The translations under genes and the position numbers were made by a program. From assembly GCF_000485595.1 (NCBI RefSeq), contig NW_014577286.1, positions 423,669-451,498 on the forward strand: DNA of 27,830 bases. Direction: 5' to 3'. The stretch comes from Priapulus caudatus. Its lineage: Eukaryota; Priapulida; Priapulimorpha; Priapulimorphida; Priapulidae. The notes beneath the pieces are model-generated. The model was not told where the DNA came from and searched no databases. It worked only from the letters and a program-made list of their open reading frames with translations. How positions within the stretch are numbered: the first letter of the stretch is position 1; every line of letters starts with the position of its first letter. This document shows, piece by piece, positions 1 to 12,607 of the stretch.

Positions 1-497
1 ACAGTTTGTCTCCATGTCAAAGCAAGTAGTCCACCGACTAAATGCATGGGGGGTGACTAACGCTCAGCGCACACGATATATGCTCTTGGCTGAGCGAGCG
101 ACACTTCCAAATGCGCCGCTATTTTGCGAACTGTACACATTGACAAGGTTTTGCATATTAAGTATACTTATGTCAATTTCTATTTATGGGAAATTAGTTT
201 GCATTACTTGTTTTTTCTACGGCCCCGAAAACTTACTACGCATATACCTATACTTCCACTCTATATGAAGAGCGGATATTCGGACGTGTTAATGTTCTTT
301 TGTCTTCTGAGTGTAACTGCTTCAGGTGTAAACAGTGACAAGGACGCTATCTATATTGTTGGTGCGAGTTTTTGTCATTTATTGTTATGCAATTTGGGAC
401 TGCAACGTCATACGCGACTTGTCGATATATATTTTCATTTATGTGCGCGCTGCAAGATGCGTGCGTGACGTGCGCGTGCTGTGGACGTTCGTGCGTT
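1..497. other. Intergenic sequence, no gene recognised
   Basis: All open frames are short, overlap one another on both strands and show no domain or codon signature I recognise. The sequence is moderately AT-rich and leads into the GT repeat that follows. I see nothing functional that I can support here. Confidence 0.5.
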
Positions 498-598
498 CTG
501 TGTGTTGTGCTGGTGTTGTGGGTGTGTGTGTGTGTGTGTGTGTGTGTCGTGTGTGGTATGTGTGTGTGTGGTGTAATTGTTGTGTGTGTGTGTGTGTT
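498..598. repeat. Interrupted (GT)n microsatellite
   Basis: GT dinucleotides run for about 100 bp with interruptions such as TCGTG, GTATG and GTAATTG. The open frames across it on both strands are Cys/Val or Thr/His low-complexity products of the repeat and not genes. Confidence 0.9.
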
Positions 599-3500
599 AT
601 GTCGTGGTGTATGTTATAAATTATTGGAGTTTCCGAATTATCTCGGCTCTGTTGAGTGCGCACCAAGTGTATCTAAGTGTAAGTAAATGGAGGCGTTATA
701 GTGTTTGTTGTTAACACCGATTACATGTAGTAACCATATTCACTATTGCAGATGCCATCCTATTGGGCAAGAGAAGTAGCTTTCAGGTCGTAATTTTATT
801 CATATAATGTTCGTGACTTCCTGACTCTGTATGTAGTGCTTTTGCCTGTGCTGTTGGCCGGTGATTATCTGTTATATCTTTATTTCCTCACTTCCTTTCT
901 TTTTCTTCTTCCTCTTCGATCCTTTTTGGGCAACAATGATGAGGGGAGGCTGAGCACCGCCAAACCCAAACCCCATGTGAGAGCATAGCAGCAATGCACG
1001 CAGAAACAAATGTTAACCCCCCCTACGGAATGTGAATGCCAGGTATTTACATGTCCACCCTTTGACTCTCTTAGTTACTGTCATAACAACGTAATATATT
1101 TTTACTGCCTGTGCGGAGAGAGAGTTAATGTAACATTGAATAAATTTGGAGGCAATTATACATCCGTGCTGTCGCCCACATTTCACCCTACGTCCACCTG
1201 ACCTAAATCGTACCCACATAGATTGTTCAGCTGACGGTTATATCACGGATTTCACATCAAATTCGACTGGCCGATTTTTAATGAATCGCTGTCGAGTGTC
1301 ATCAGAAAATAAATGAGGACACGAGAGCTATTGAGCGAGTCTTAGGCAGCTGGCCCTCTACTGACTCAGAAATGCTATATGCGTGATATACCTATGAAGT
1401 AAGCGAAAGGTGAAAGACCCCAATATCGGTCGGCTGTGCAAAAAATTATCACGCTATCGATGGACAAACAAGGTTCCGTATGGTTGATGTATATGATAGG
1501 TTCATTCAGGATGTATGTAACGTTCAGACTGCCTGAGATTCTGTATCCTAGAGGCCTATATCTTTGACTTGCGATAATGCGACAAAGAACATAAGCCTAT
1601 TATCTGAGCAGTATAACTTACAATGCCGCTAATCGTATTAATCAAATATACAACTCCAGCAGCTAGTCTACACAACACACAGGTGCGTAGGGAGTGGCGA
1701 ATCTTAAAAATCAGCATCTACGGCAACTTACTATGTCTACATTAATTTTTGATAAAATAGTAATATATACAGCATCGGCTGGTAGGTGCGGTGTGGTCAC
1801 GATTGTCCATGGCACTATTGCTGCTCGCACGTGGGCGACAGTACGACTGGACCAAATGCAACGTTGTCACTAGGCCCTCGCTGTTTGATTACAACATTTG
1901 ATGGCCAACTATGATGACCGCCTGTCCATGTTGATGTAAGTGAAACCAGTTGGTTTTTACAGAGAGTTGCGAAACATACTATTGCACTTACACATCGGAT
2001 TCACACCGCTAGACAACGCACCAGCGTAAAAAAACTAAATACAAATTGAAACAAGTATGTGCGATGTTTAATGTGGTTTGTACTTGGTGTTGATTGCTTG
2101 CCAATGCTGTGATCTTGTGACCGTAAGACACAAAACACACAGTGTCCTAGCAACGACATACCATTACGACACACGAGTCAAGCCAACATTACAATAACAG
2201 GGGAGTAAATTCAATGATGCAATTCACGCATGCACGTGGAGATCAATGCAATACAGGGAAATGCAGCATTTCTATATGCTAAAGCTGTCCTCTCTGTTTG
2301 CAGGTTGCCTTTACAAGACAGCAAGGCAGACCCCTACCCGACCCATTACTTTTTAGTTCAACCCGATTGCCATAGAGCCTCGGATGCTAGCTTCTGGCTG
2401 ACTTGTCCCCCAGCAGACGAGTATTGATGGGGCGGCTGTCATTTACTAATACCACATCCAAGGAGAAAATGGAATTGCAAGTACGAAGTGTTGAAATTGT
2501 GTATGCTTCGGTACCGCCGGCCACGACAGCCTGGCACGCAATGCACTGCACGCCACGCACGGCACGCGGACGCACGCACGCGTGGGCAAACGGGTACAAC
2601 GCATGGCGCGCTCAACAGGGAACAACTCAGCTGTGGACCCCAAGCACAGCCATAACATACCAGTAGATTTTGACCTTCCGCCCAAGGAGGTATGGTTTTC
2701 CGCCGCGCTCGTTCGTTGTGTGTTATGCTGATTTGTGGGTTTGTTGGTTTTAGTTGTTGTCTTGTCAACAGGATACCATCAAAAAAGCTACGGACGCAGC
2801 AGTTGGGATTTTGATTTGGTAATTTTTTTGGACGGGTCTGGTGCCTTGCCAACAACGCAAACGTACGATCACAGCCACTTTGTGCGGGGATCCGGACATC
2901 CAGACATGAATTTTTTAGATTTTTTTGATTAATAAAATGTGGGGAACAGAACTCGGAGCCGCATTACAAATGTATCAAACGTAAATCCTGGAGTCTTTTT
3001 TGTTCTATGCACCAAAATTTCTGGAAATTAATCAAACTATATTGGTGTACCAGCAGAGGGACTGTTACGCAGACTGTGGCGAGGCTTTGCTATCGTCTGG
3101 TCGATGCCTTGTCTGCGCAATGCGTCGCTGAGGCTTCATGTGTAAGCTGTTGCGACCCGCGCCGCGAACGACCAGACGCCTCTGGCTACCTCATGGTCGA
3201 GACATGTTTGTTTACTATGATACTTATAAATTTAGTAGAGAAACGCGACGTGTTAACATAAAGCACACTAATTAAATATGTAGATAACCCTAGCGAGAAG
3301 AAAAGAACCAATAAACGAGCATCGACGACACATATGTCGGTTGTCAGTTGAACCAGGGGACCAGAACGAAACATACAGTTCTATACTCACAACACATCAT
3401 GCCTCCTCTGGCTGCGTGAGTAGAGCCGTCTTACGGGCTCACTCATCCTACAGGTCGACACAGAAAACTTGGCTTTATGACGATGGGATATCGCTTATAT

Positions 3501-6500
3501 CTGCGGCAAACTGCTTATGGAGCTAAATCTTCGTCGACCGGCACACACCACATCATTCCACCACCCAGCTACGTCACCGCCCCTGGAGACAAATGATGCC
3601 GCTTGCCTCACGGGACATAGCGTAACTGACAGAAAGTTGCCCCACTGCCAGGGCATCGGAAAGACGAAGCGACATTCTTTCCGAGCATTTTAATTGCACA
3701 GGGGCACCGCACTTTGATGCGAGACCAATCGGTGTCTAAATAATGTGGTTGGCACGTTTAGGTTTCAAACAATAAGCAGAGAACCTATCACGGGCATTTC
3801 GCGTGTTTGCATTTAGAAATAGGCTAATGCTTTATCTAATTAGGTGCGAGACTTTCGTGGCCCGTGATGCATTGTGTCATTAGGACGGATTCCGTGCCGA
3901 AATACGGCTGCGTGAGAAATTTCCACGTGTCCCACTTCGCAGCGCAATGCGTGAATGTGGGGCGCAGCCATAGCCACTTGCACATGGCAGTCAGTCTACC
4001 AGCGAAGAGCTTTGCCCAAACCACCTCACTACAGCAACACCACGAGAGGCCACATACGGTATTATATCACGATGTACGACCCTCTGCTATATTATGTGTC
4101 GGATCTTTAGGCCAGCTAACACACATCTACACGACACACAAATCCACGCGACGCGAGTCACACTATCCACTCGCTTCGGTCTGACCTTGTTACTACCCTT
4201 GTAAACGCCTGACCGGACGTCCATGCAGGAGACAACGTGCTAAAGGTATATTTGTCATAAGAAAGTGCCTCGTGCATTGGGAACGCGTAGATACAACAAA
4301 CACTACACACAAATGTAACCCAACAAGCAAGTAGGCAACGAAGCAGTACCCTACTCTTCGTTGGGTTAACATGTATTGAGGCTGAGAGGAAGACCGCTGA
4401 GCGCACACTAAGTATGTAATTCACGTCTACCAATGCTTAATTGAACGATCGGGAAGGCATTGTGTTGCCATTCGCTCGCATATGGTAGACTTACGATGAC
4501 ATTGGCAGGGCCACTACTCACTCCACACACACACACAGAGCTCGCATGGCATGCAATTGACAACGAGTAATGGACGACGCTGCGCCCACACAATAATATA
4601 TGTTTAGAGCCTTGACGGCTTCCTTATAGTTATACGTCCAGACATAACTTGGAGAAAACAAGCAATAGGTGTGAGACAAGCGGCAATTCCAGGAGACTGT
4701 GAGCACAGTACCTATTTCGGGAGCCTGGTCCCTTTTCGGGGCACCGTGCTTAATTTGTGTCTCAGCTTAAGGCGGGCTTCTCCATGCTCAAAACCATGAA
4801 CTTATACGTAAATAATAAAAAATAAATACTATTGCGGTAAAGTCGCATACGACCAATTGGATGCGTGATACAGTAACTACCCCGACAATGCTGTCTAAGG
4901 AGGGGCGTGTAACAGTAAAGGCTCCGCGAGTTGTTCACCGAACGTGTGCACTATCTCGATACGAAAGAGCAGTTTTCTCGAATTTGTCGTGCGCCATAAT
5001 CGTCATTAGAAGCGGTAATGCGCCGACGAGAGAATTACAAGGTCATTGATATAGCTAGTTATGACCTGTGAAAGCAATGCAGCATATTCTCTTGACAGGA
5101 CGTTCTGGCAAACAGGCATATCTTGGAGCACTCACGATTTCATTTTATCTGCATCAGTTGAGAAAACATTGATTTTGCGAGACGAAACAAAGATCTTTCA
5201 GCTCTAGATGAGTGGTGAGTTAACGCTTTAAGACTTAAGTTTCCATTGAAAGTTTGTTTGAATATCGTGACAGTGCAGTGCAGGGCACAGTGAAAAAAAT
5301 CGCAGCCAGCAACATGAGCGAGTTAAAATATTGGGAAGAGAAGGATAATGGGTAGATTTGGTCAACACTTATTTCAATGGTTACTCGCGAATAATAAACT
5401 TATCATGGCTCGATTTATATGGTATTTTGATCGAGTATATTTTATCTAGACTTGGAAGTCTACCGAGTATAAAATGGAAAAACGGAGCCAGCAACTCTTA
5501 AACACATTTCTGGCCCGGTTTCTGGAATGGTATATAGACCAAGGTAGATTGGACTAAGACTCAAGCACCCGGTTTTACTTTGGATTCCCACAGTACAAGC
5601 TCACTCTAGTTTTTGAGCAGCTTGTATATCGTATGGTATAAGAATATGACCTATTATAAAGGCACCTATAAACATATTGAATTTAGACTTGACTGATTAG
5701 ATTGAATTTAAATATGAATAATCTGAACTGTTATTACTGCTTTGCGTATTAAATGATCAACGTTTATAGTTACTGTGCCTAGTGGATCCAATCTCATTTC
5801 ACAATACGAGGATGTGCCTGCTAATCTAGGGCTCTATGCAAGTACAGACACTAGTATATCCCATCCCAATTGGTAGAACACCTATATCCTTATATTGTTT
5901 TTAGGGATATTACGAGACAAGCCGACTATGCTGCTCAGAGATCACACGATCAGTAAGGACCGAGGTGTAATGATGAAGGTCATCTGAGTTTATTGTCTTC
6001 ATTCGATGAAAAGAAACACTAAGGCCTGGAGGCGGCCTGACTGCACACCCGACACTGTGTAGCGAGGAAGGAACCACAATAAGGATGCCAGTACGATACG
6101 AGACGAGTCTAAGATATTTACATACACAGGGCACTACTTTAGCTGCTGATCCATATAGATAATTATATTAATATATAGTATCTAATTTAGTGCCATTGTC
6201 AATAAAGCTGGCAAAAAAGGGCTTCGTACCTGGGAATTCGAGGTGAAATCTAGCTGGATTCTTCACTAATAGTGTTGTGATTGTGGTCCATAATAAACCT
6301 AAAAAAAAAAGTTACAAATTTTTTGTATGTCGGAAACGTTCGTTAAGCTGGGCCACGCCGCGTTGTGCCCGATTTTGCGATATGGGAAGAATGGGGAGAG
6401 ACTCTGTGGGGCCTTACCTGTAATGCAACTCGGTTACAGTCATATTGATACATGGTCTACCAGGGGTTATTTGAGGGTCGGGGAGTCGATTCAACGTCGG

Positions 6501-6811
6501 CTCTGCTTTATGGGGCCAGGGGCCGAAATGCGACGGCACAACGGGTTCTCACAACTAAGTGCTTAGATTGACTGCAATTAAGCCTCCATTAACGTCAGGG
6601 TCGCGTAGCAAAAATTTCGGTCTAGGTGTTCCGTTGAATGCCATCGATCGCGCCATGTTAAGGGTATTGCTTTCTGGTTAAATACCTTTTGTTGCACATT
6701 TGCTCGGGCCAGACTGCGGGGGCAGAGACATCGTAGCAAGAGGTAAGGTGTTAAACGTTAGAACACTCCAGAAAGTATGATTCATCCCACTAAAATGGTT
6801 TATAGGAGTGT
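599..6811. other. Single-copy intergenic or intronic sequence, no gene recognised
   Basis: Over 6 kb holds only short, unrelated open frames (at most about 138 codons) with no recognisable domain, so I call none of them a gene. Small landmarks are a polypyrimidine tract near 888-925, a GC-rich stretch of GCAC-like words at 2515-2600, and an AATAAA at 6292-6297 followed by ten A residues at 6301-6310. No part was seen repeated elsewhere in the window, in contrast to what follows. It could be intron or spacer of a gene whose exons lie outside. Confidence 0.5.
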
Positions 6812-7300
6812 TTATGCACCGCGAAACACACACATCAGGGCGATACCTGCACATTCGGATTATGGTTCATCGGGGGCGCTCGGCGACCGCGCGCGTTTGC
6901 AGGAGCAGCAGCGGAGATTTAGCCAGGCCGCAGCCAGCCGACTGATTGCAATACTTACCTTGAGCCAGTGAGGGCCGTGAAGTGATTTCGCCAGTTTTGG
7001 TTGTCCAGCCCGCAATAACGGTCAGAACTTCAATTCAAACGCGTATGCCAGCACAGGCTAAGCTCCTGCTTCCGCCTGGTCCTCCCTTGTCCTTCTGCCC
7101 TTTCGTTCTCATATGCCCATGTCCTCTCCTCGCTTGCCATTCTCTGTGGTTCCACTCCAACCATGCAACCTGTTTGTTCATATTCCCGTCACAAACCGTT
7201 AATTGCGACTTACAGGAAATACGCTCCTGTTAAATTACTAGCACCCACGTCCTGTGCCGCTCCTCTCCCCCTCGCTCATTTCCCCTGCTCCCTACAGTCG
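6812..7300 (-). repeat. Outer block, copy 1 (inverted, truncated)
   Basis: The reverse complement matches 18400-18895 and 25440-25945. Shared landmarks are the GCTCCTGTTAAATTACT end of a TTAACAGGAGCG motif, the CCTGTGCTGGCA segment, and a splice-donor consensus CTCAAG|GTAAGT on the minus strand (GT at 6958-6957). Similarity stops near 6812, before the CpG-rich part kept in the other two copies. Confidence 0.75.
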
Positions 7301-7499
7301 TGAGGAGTAAAACAAAGCGTGCTGAAAAAGGGTGATGGTAGGCACCAGCGCCAATCTCGCTGATATAACAATTAAGTCGTCCGAATCGAAACACACGGAG
7401 CGCCGGGCCAACTTCCGGAGTACATCTGGATACATCTGTTACAGCCTGGACATATACGGAACCGACTATTGAAGTTTGCCTCATGTGGAGTGGACAGAC

Positions 7500-8220
7500 T
7501 GCGTAGGTAGGCAGTGAGGGAGAGAGCCTGAAGAGGCAGGCAGGAGGAGGGACGGACCTGAAAGAGGTAGACAGTAGGGAAGAGTAGACGAAGAGGTAGG
7601 CAGTGAGGGATGGAGAGACTGAACGAGGTCAGGCAGTGAGGGAGAGAACGGACAAAGAGTCAGCAGAGGAGGAGAAGGACGAAGAGGTAGGCAGTGAGAG
7701 ACGGAGAGACTGGAAGAGTAGGCATTGAGGGAGACGACGGAACGAGGTAGGCAGTGAGGGAGGAGAAGACGAAGAGGTAGGTCCATAAGGGAAGGACTGA
7801 ATCAGGCAAAGAGAGGACGGACTAAAAAAAGGAAAAAGAGCAGTGAGGGAGGAGAGACTGAAGAGGCAAGCAGGAGGGAGACGGACTAAAAGAGTAGCAA
7901 GTGAGGATGACAGCCTGGAAGTAGGTAGTGGAGGATGACAACGGAGAACGCAGCAGTGAGGAGGAGAGACTGAGAGTAGGGCAGTGGACGGCGAGAGAGA
8001 CTGGAGAGCCAGGCAGTGAGATGCAACTGGAGAGGCAGCAGTAGCGATTCAGACTGGAGATCAGGCAGGATAGAGCAGACTGGAGAGGTAGACAAAGTGA
8101 GGGATTCAGACCGGGAAGCAGGCATCAGGAAGCAGACTGAGAGGTAGGCAGTGAGGGCAGGAAGACTGGAGAAGCAGGCAGGAGGAGACGACTGGAGAAG
8201 GTAGGCAGTGAGAAAAACGA
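7500..8220 (-). repeat. Degenerate 30-bp minisatellite (left arm)
   Basis: Units built on GAGGTAGGCAGTGAGGGAG repeat about two dozen times. They are the reverse complement of the array at 17641-18199. Many units have single-base gains or losses, so the period drifts between about 27 and 31 bp and reading frames are broken. Ser/Leu-rich open frames here are by-products of the repeat. Confidence 0.85.
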
Positions 8221-8514
8221 TCTAAACGATCCGGCAGCAGAAACCGACAAAATAAATCTGGAAACTAGCCGCCATGCGTGACCACGCATTCGCTGCAGCG
8301 TTATCGACTCGCGCGCTAGCTGCGCAGAGAACGTAGGTTCATTACCGCATGGTCGAACTGCTCTTGCGTGAAGGTGGAGTCGCCCAGCTGCTACACAATG
8401 ACGACTGAAAAAGAGTAACGAAAGACGCCACCACGACGATTTCACCTAAGGGCGATGCTTGTCGGCGAGTTGCACAGCAGAGCCGATCAGTCCGAGCCCA
8501 TCAACACGCAGTGC

Positions 8515-9060
8515 GTTGCGTGCGGCGCTGCGTGCGTGCGGCGTGCGTGCCGGCGTCGTGCGTGCGTGCCCGAGAGGTGTAGGTTTGCTGGTGTGTGCCG
8601 CGTTGTTTGTGCGGCGTGTGCGTGGCGCTGTGATATGGTGCGTGGTGTGCTCGCGTGTTGCGGCGTTGCGGTGTGTATGTATGTTTGCGTGTTGAGATGG
8701 TGTGCGTGGGTGAAGTATCGAGTGTGCGTGTGTAGTGTGTGCGCTGTGTGTGTGCGCGCGCGCTGGCGGTGCGGCACGGTCGTGGCGGTGTGTGGGTGTG
8801 GCGACGCGTGTGCGTTGGCGCGTGTTGGCGCGTGTGCGTGCAGTGTTTGGCGTCGGCGCGGGTGTGCGCCGCGTGTGCGCAGCGGTGCGCGCGTGGTGGC
8901 CGTGTGCCGGTGCGTGTGTTGGCGCGTGGCGTGCGCGTTGTGTCGCGCCTGTGCGTGTGTTGTGCCGGGGGGCGTCGCGTGGGGGTGCGCGCCGCGTACG
9001 GGCGTGTGTTCGCGTGCGTCTGTGAGCGCGACGTTCGTGTGCGCTGTGCGTGTTTCTCGT
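8515..9060. repeat. GTGC/GTGT-rich alternating purine-pyrimidine tract (left arm)
   Basis: About 550 bp made mainly of GTGCGTGT-type words with interruptions. It is the inverted counterpart of the CGCACA-rich tract at 16660-17335. The 252-codon plus-strand frame and the 205-codon minus-strand frame across it are low-complexity Cys/Val/Ala/Arg or Thr/His translations and are not credible genes. Confidence 0.8.
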
Positions 9061-9950
9061 GTGTTGGCGTGGCCGTGTTTCGTAAGCAATGCGTCTATCT
9101 GCACCGATATTCGTTCAATACAAGCTACGTGTTATACGCTGAAACACGTAACGATGAAATATAACAGCTTTATTAACGCTCCTTGGATTCCTATACTTAC
9201 TGCGCAAATTTAGTAATGCAAAGTAAGTCATGTAAGCGCGTATTGACCGAACGACCGTGTTATATATACCACACAGCTGTAAAGAAGTTATCGAAAGGAA
9301 AACAGTCTAATAACCACAGGCCGCGAAAACGGACGTTGGATCCTATTATGTGAATAGTAAAATCTTAAGCAAATCGCTTCAATCCAATTAGTCAACCAAA
9401 TAAAACGCAGCCGCAGTTCTTTTACAAACAAACCGTGCATGTTGTCTTCCAATATTCCCCGTCGTCCAGAAACACGTTAAGTACCGCAAGATTATGCGAA
9501 AAGATAGTAATAAGATGTAAAATAGATGTATGAGTTACGCAACGTTAAAACTATCTTCGTTTCGTATAACATTGAAGAAAATAGTCCCTGTAAAAGTAGG
9601 AAGCTCGCAGCGCGTTCTTGGTCCGAGATACACCGCACATAAGAATAAATATTACGCACGTACTACAACCTTCAACAGCTCGATCAAAATTCCAGTCTAT
9701 TAAAAAAGCACGCTTGCACATATAGGGCTATTAGATCCTCCTTTTAATAAAGGCAAGTAACATTTCCGTCAAACCAGCAGGTGCTGAACGTGCACGTAAT
9801 TTAAACAGTACCGACCACGGAAAAAACCAGCCTTTCACGCTTCGAAGCCGCACGGGAATTACCTTATACATGCAACGGATATGCTTTTTGGACTGCTTCT
9901 ACGCGATTCTGCTGCGCTGCTTGCTCTACCGCTCGGTACGCAGGTGTGCC

Positions 9951-10233
9951 ATGGGGTGCGCCCAAGTCTTCATGTGTCACAGACAGGCATCAAATCTACG
10001 CGTGATCGGACGAAATAAACCGCCACTCACCCGCACCCGTCGAACGTTCCGTGGCGGCGCGCAGCAGCAGCTCGCACAGCAGCAGCAGGACGACTGTCGG
10101 TTTCCCAAAACCGAAGTGACGACGACCGAGCGACGACGAAGCCACCTCGAAAACTGACGCAGCAATATCGCTTCACGAACGCGAGCCGCGTACCGATCGA
10201 AGCAGAAACACAAACCAGCCGAACTATTAAGAA
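9951..10233 (+). pseudogene. Broken copy of the PDE8 N-terminal exon
   Basis: This is the inverted counterpart of the intact exon at 15462-15749. The acceptor-like CGGTACGCAG just upstream (ending 9942), the start ATGGGGTGCGC and the donor-like AGTAGGTG at the far end are all recognisable. Reading fails at codon 5, where GCGCCCCAAG of the intact copy is GCGCCCAAG here, one C short. More indels follow. Islands of the original protein survive in shifting frames: a CAG-rich glutamine run, FPKTEVTTT, a RFTN-like stretch and IEAETQTS. One base is also missing at the exon/donor junction. It cannot encode a PDE8 N-terminus as written. It is either a decayed duplicate or an intact duplicate obscured by sequencing errors. 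In either case its identity rests on the neighbouring intact copy. Confidence 0.75.
10060..10092 (+). repeat. CAG triplet run
   Basis: Two short clusters of CAG triplets, separated by CTCGCA, correspond to the glutamine run of the PDE8 exon. The matching run in the right arm is at 15605-15640 on the minus strand. Confidence 0.7.
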
Positions 10234-11180
10234 GTAGGTGTCTAGGCAAGTAAGCTTCTCCATCGTAACGATAGTATTTGGCGGGTGTGTGTGCGTTGCG
10301 TGCGGTGTGAATGCTTGTGATTACGGACGGGTAACAAGTTCAGAACAGACCGAACGGAACGCGACGACGACAGAAAGAACAGACAGCCATAGCGTGAAAA
10401 CAGCCGTGGTGAGAGAAAGAGAAAGGAGACAGGAAGAGAGAGACAGGAAGGACAGGAAGGCCTCAACACTAGCCATCAATTAATCACAGGCGCAAACCCA
10501 GCCAAATGCTCTCGGCGGGGGGGGGATGTCAACGGCGGCACTGGCATGCTCCAATCCATTTTTACCCTACACGGCATCGGTGGGCCCTCACAGCCACAGC
10601 TAACGCACGTTCACATCGAGCCCGCGTTGCCTAGACGACTACGGCGAGCGAGCGGAGCGCGTGCGGACTAAACAAGAAACCCACTGCATTTTTCGAGGAA
10701 AATGAGGAATGTTCGTACAATCGACGCTGTAGACGAATGCCTCATGAAATCTGTTTCGTGAGGGTAGTTGAGTAGACATATAACTCCAAATATAGATTGA
10801 AGTGTGTGCACAGGTAACGTGAGTGTGTTGGTCGACATGCAGCTATGAAATATTATACTTGCTGTCATAACTAAAGAGAATGAATCGCAGAGAGTTTAAA
10901 GCCGTTCCAATCTGACAAATACCTCATTCGAAAGTATTAAATATCATCTCTAAGCAAATAGCATACACTGTAGAAGTAATTAAGGAATAAAGAAGTAAAT
11001 GCAGTATGCCCCCTGCCGCATATTAATACCTCAATACTATGTACCGTAGGTAATTACGATACAATATATTGCGTACGTGCATGTAACGTTAAAGTATGCA
11101 CTCTTCCTTCCAGCAATACCTATATATTAGAGTCAGTAAATAGATATAAAAAGTACGTAGTGTAAATAAGTAGGCAGGTA

Positions 11181-11553
11181 GTAATATATATAGATAGTAT
11201 AGATACTATAGCCACGTTATTATAATTAAGAGCACCTCGTCTGCTCTTCCGACTGCAACGATACTGGAGAAGAAGCCGGCTATACGTCAGCCAAAACCGT
11301 AGCGGAAGGCTACCGATTCGCACGTACGCTACCTTCTGATGACTACGTCATAGACACGTCTGTGCAATACGTCACAGGCCTATGGTATCGTCTCATATAT
11401 CTCACAGCTGTTGTGCGCGTTAGAGAGAGGGCGCTCGGTGTACGATGCGTGCCTTGTCACAATACGAAATGTTGGCGTGTATTGTGCTCGACACTCCCCC
11501 GCCAGGTGGGAAGTATCGGCGCAACGTTCACGGCAGAGGGATCGGAGATGAGT

Positions 11554-11554
<1 letters not shown>
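11181..11554. other. Inner spacer, no gene recognised
   Basis: This is single-copy sequence between the end of the left inverted-repeat arm and the GA tract. No credible coding region or RNA gene is visible. Confidence 0.5.
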
Positions 11555-11605
<51 letters not shown>

Positions 11606-11849
11606 AAGAAAGGAGAGAGAGAGAGAGAGAAGGAGAGAGAGAGAGAGAGAGAGAGGGAGTGAGTTGAGTGAGAAGAAGAGAAAAGAGAAAAGAGAGAGAG
11701 AGAGAGAGAGAGAGATAGAGGGGGGGGGCGGGAGACAGGAGAGAGATAGAGGAGGCGAAGAGAGAGAGAGGGGGGCGAGAGAGAGAGAGACAGATAGAAG
11801 AGAGAGAGATAGATAGAGTAGAGAGAGAGAGAGAGTAGAGAGAGAGAGA

Positions 11850-11891
<42 letters not shown>
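11555..11891. repeat. Long interrupted (GA)n tract
   Basis: About 335 bp is almost purely purine on the plus strand: GA dinucleotides broken by AAAGAAAGG, a G8 run near 11720, and AGATAGAT words. Glu/Arg and Ser/Leu frames on the two strands are repeat translations. Long homopurine-homopyrimidine tracts can form triplex (H-) DNA. Confidence 0.95.
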
Positions 11892-11893
<2 letters not shown>

Positions 11894-12388
11894 TGTGGGG
11901 GGTTCATGACAAACTGCCGCGTGCGACGAAACACATTGCGACGGTGCTGTATAAATTAACGCTAGTCAGCACGCCGCGAGAAGCTTGGGGCGCATCGAAG
12001 CGTTGCGCCTCGACCGACTTGCTCGACAAACATCGTAGTGGCGCCACCGGCCAACGAGAAAGCAGCGCGGCGTGCTGCTAGGGCGCGTGCGTGCGCGTGG
12101 AGGAGTCTGTAGCGGGAAATGTCGCGGTCAAGGTTGGGGCGCGCGTCGCGGGTGGCGCTGCCGGCGCGTACGGCATGCCCACGCTCCTACGCAGTACGGT
12201 TCCGGTGGGAATGTCCGCCTGTGATTCCGCTAGCAACGATCCCTATAGCAGCCGCTTTGCGTTGTCTTTCATCTCGCAATGCGGACGCAGATCTGCCGCG
12301 AGACCGATGCAAAACACGACCGGTGTCGAAATGGTATACGAGCAGCCAAGTCTGTTGAATGGATACTGATCCGAATAATGAGGATCGA
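11892..12388. other. CpG-rich spacer segment, no gene recognised
   Basis: Relatively GC- and CpG-rich sequence between two purine repeats. Plus-strand frames of 79-92 codons at 12091-12369 show no domain I know and no splice or repeat context that would support them. Confidence 0.4.
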
Positions 12389-12489
12389 GAATGAATGATG
12401 AGATGATGATGATGATGATGATTGATGATGATGATTGATATACATAATAATAAATAATTATTAATGTATTAATATCTCATCATTGATTC
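12389..12489. repeat. (GAT)n tract inside a fold-back
   Basis: GAATGAATGATGAGAT at 12389-12404 is nearly the reverse complement of ATCTCATCATTGATTC at 12474-12489. Between them lie GAT triplets and an AT palindrome around TAATAATTATTTATTA-like words. The single strand could fold into a hairpin of about 100 nt. Confidence 0.7.
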
Positions 12490-12539
12490 ATCATTATATT
12501 ATATAATATTATATATTAAAAAAATATTATTATTACTAT

Positions 12540-12540
<1 letters not shown>

Positions 12541-12605
<65 letters not shown>
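12541..12605. repeat. Perfect (AG)n microsatellite
   Basis: 65 bp of uninterrupted AG dinucleotides, unlike the interrupted tract about 650 bp upstream. The purity suggests a young or slippage-active array. Confidence 0.97.

Positions 12606-12607
<2 letters not shown>

Larger units (their letters stand above)
6812..11180. repeat. Left arm of a giant inverted repeat (about 4.4 kb)
   Basis: Read as its reverse complement, this segment follows the right arm (14495-18895) from end to end. In turn come the outer block near 6812-7300, the 30-bp minisatellite, the GTGC-rich tract, an exon-like PDE8 segment, a polypurine patch near 10405-10460, and the inner end where CAGCAATACCTATATATTA is shared (about 11113 here). 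By eye roughly four bases in five agree. Differences are a mix of substitutions and many single-base insertions or deletions. The left arm looks the more decayed: its minisatellite has lost a constant period and its exon is frameshifted. It lacks the last roughly 480 bp present at the outer end of the right arm. Confidence 0.85.

Noticed and set aside
5314-5355. Short first exon with an arthropod-like start context (CAACATG) and a GTAGAT donor
   Set aside because: There are only 13 codons before the stop or putative donor, with no homology and no partner exon.
6288-6310. Poly(A) tail of a retrocopy (AATAAA plus ten A)
   Set aside because: The A run is short, no parent gene or target duplication is recognisable, and the surroundings are AT-rich.
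8455-9213. 252-codon plus-strand frame and 205-codon minus-strand frame
   Set aside because: Both cover the GTGC-rich tract and are low-complexity. The inverted copy in the right arm does not keep the frames as related proteins.
11380-11934. 184-codon Ser/Leu frame on the minus strand
   Set aside because: It translates the GA tract read as CT. It is not a gene.
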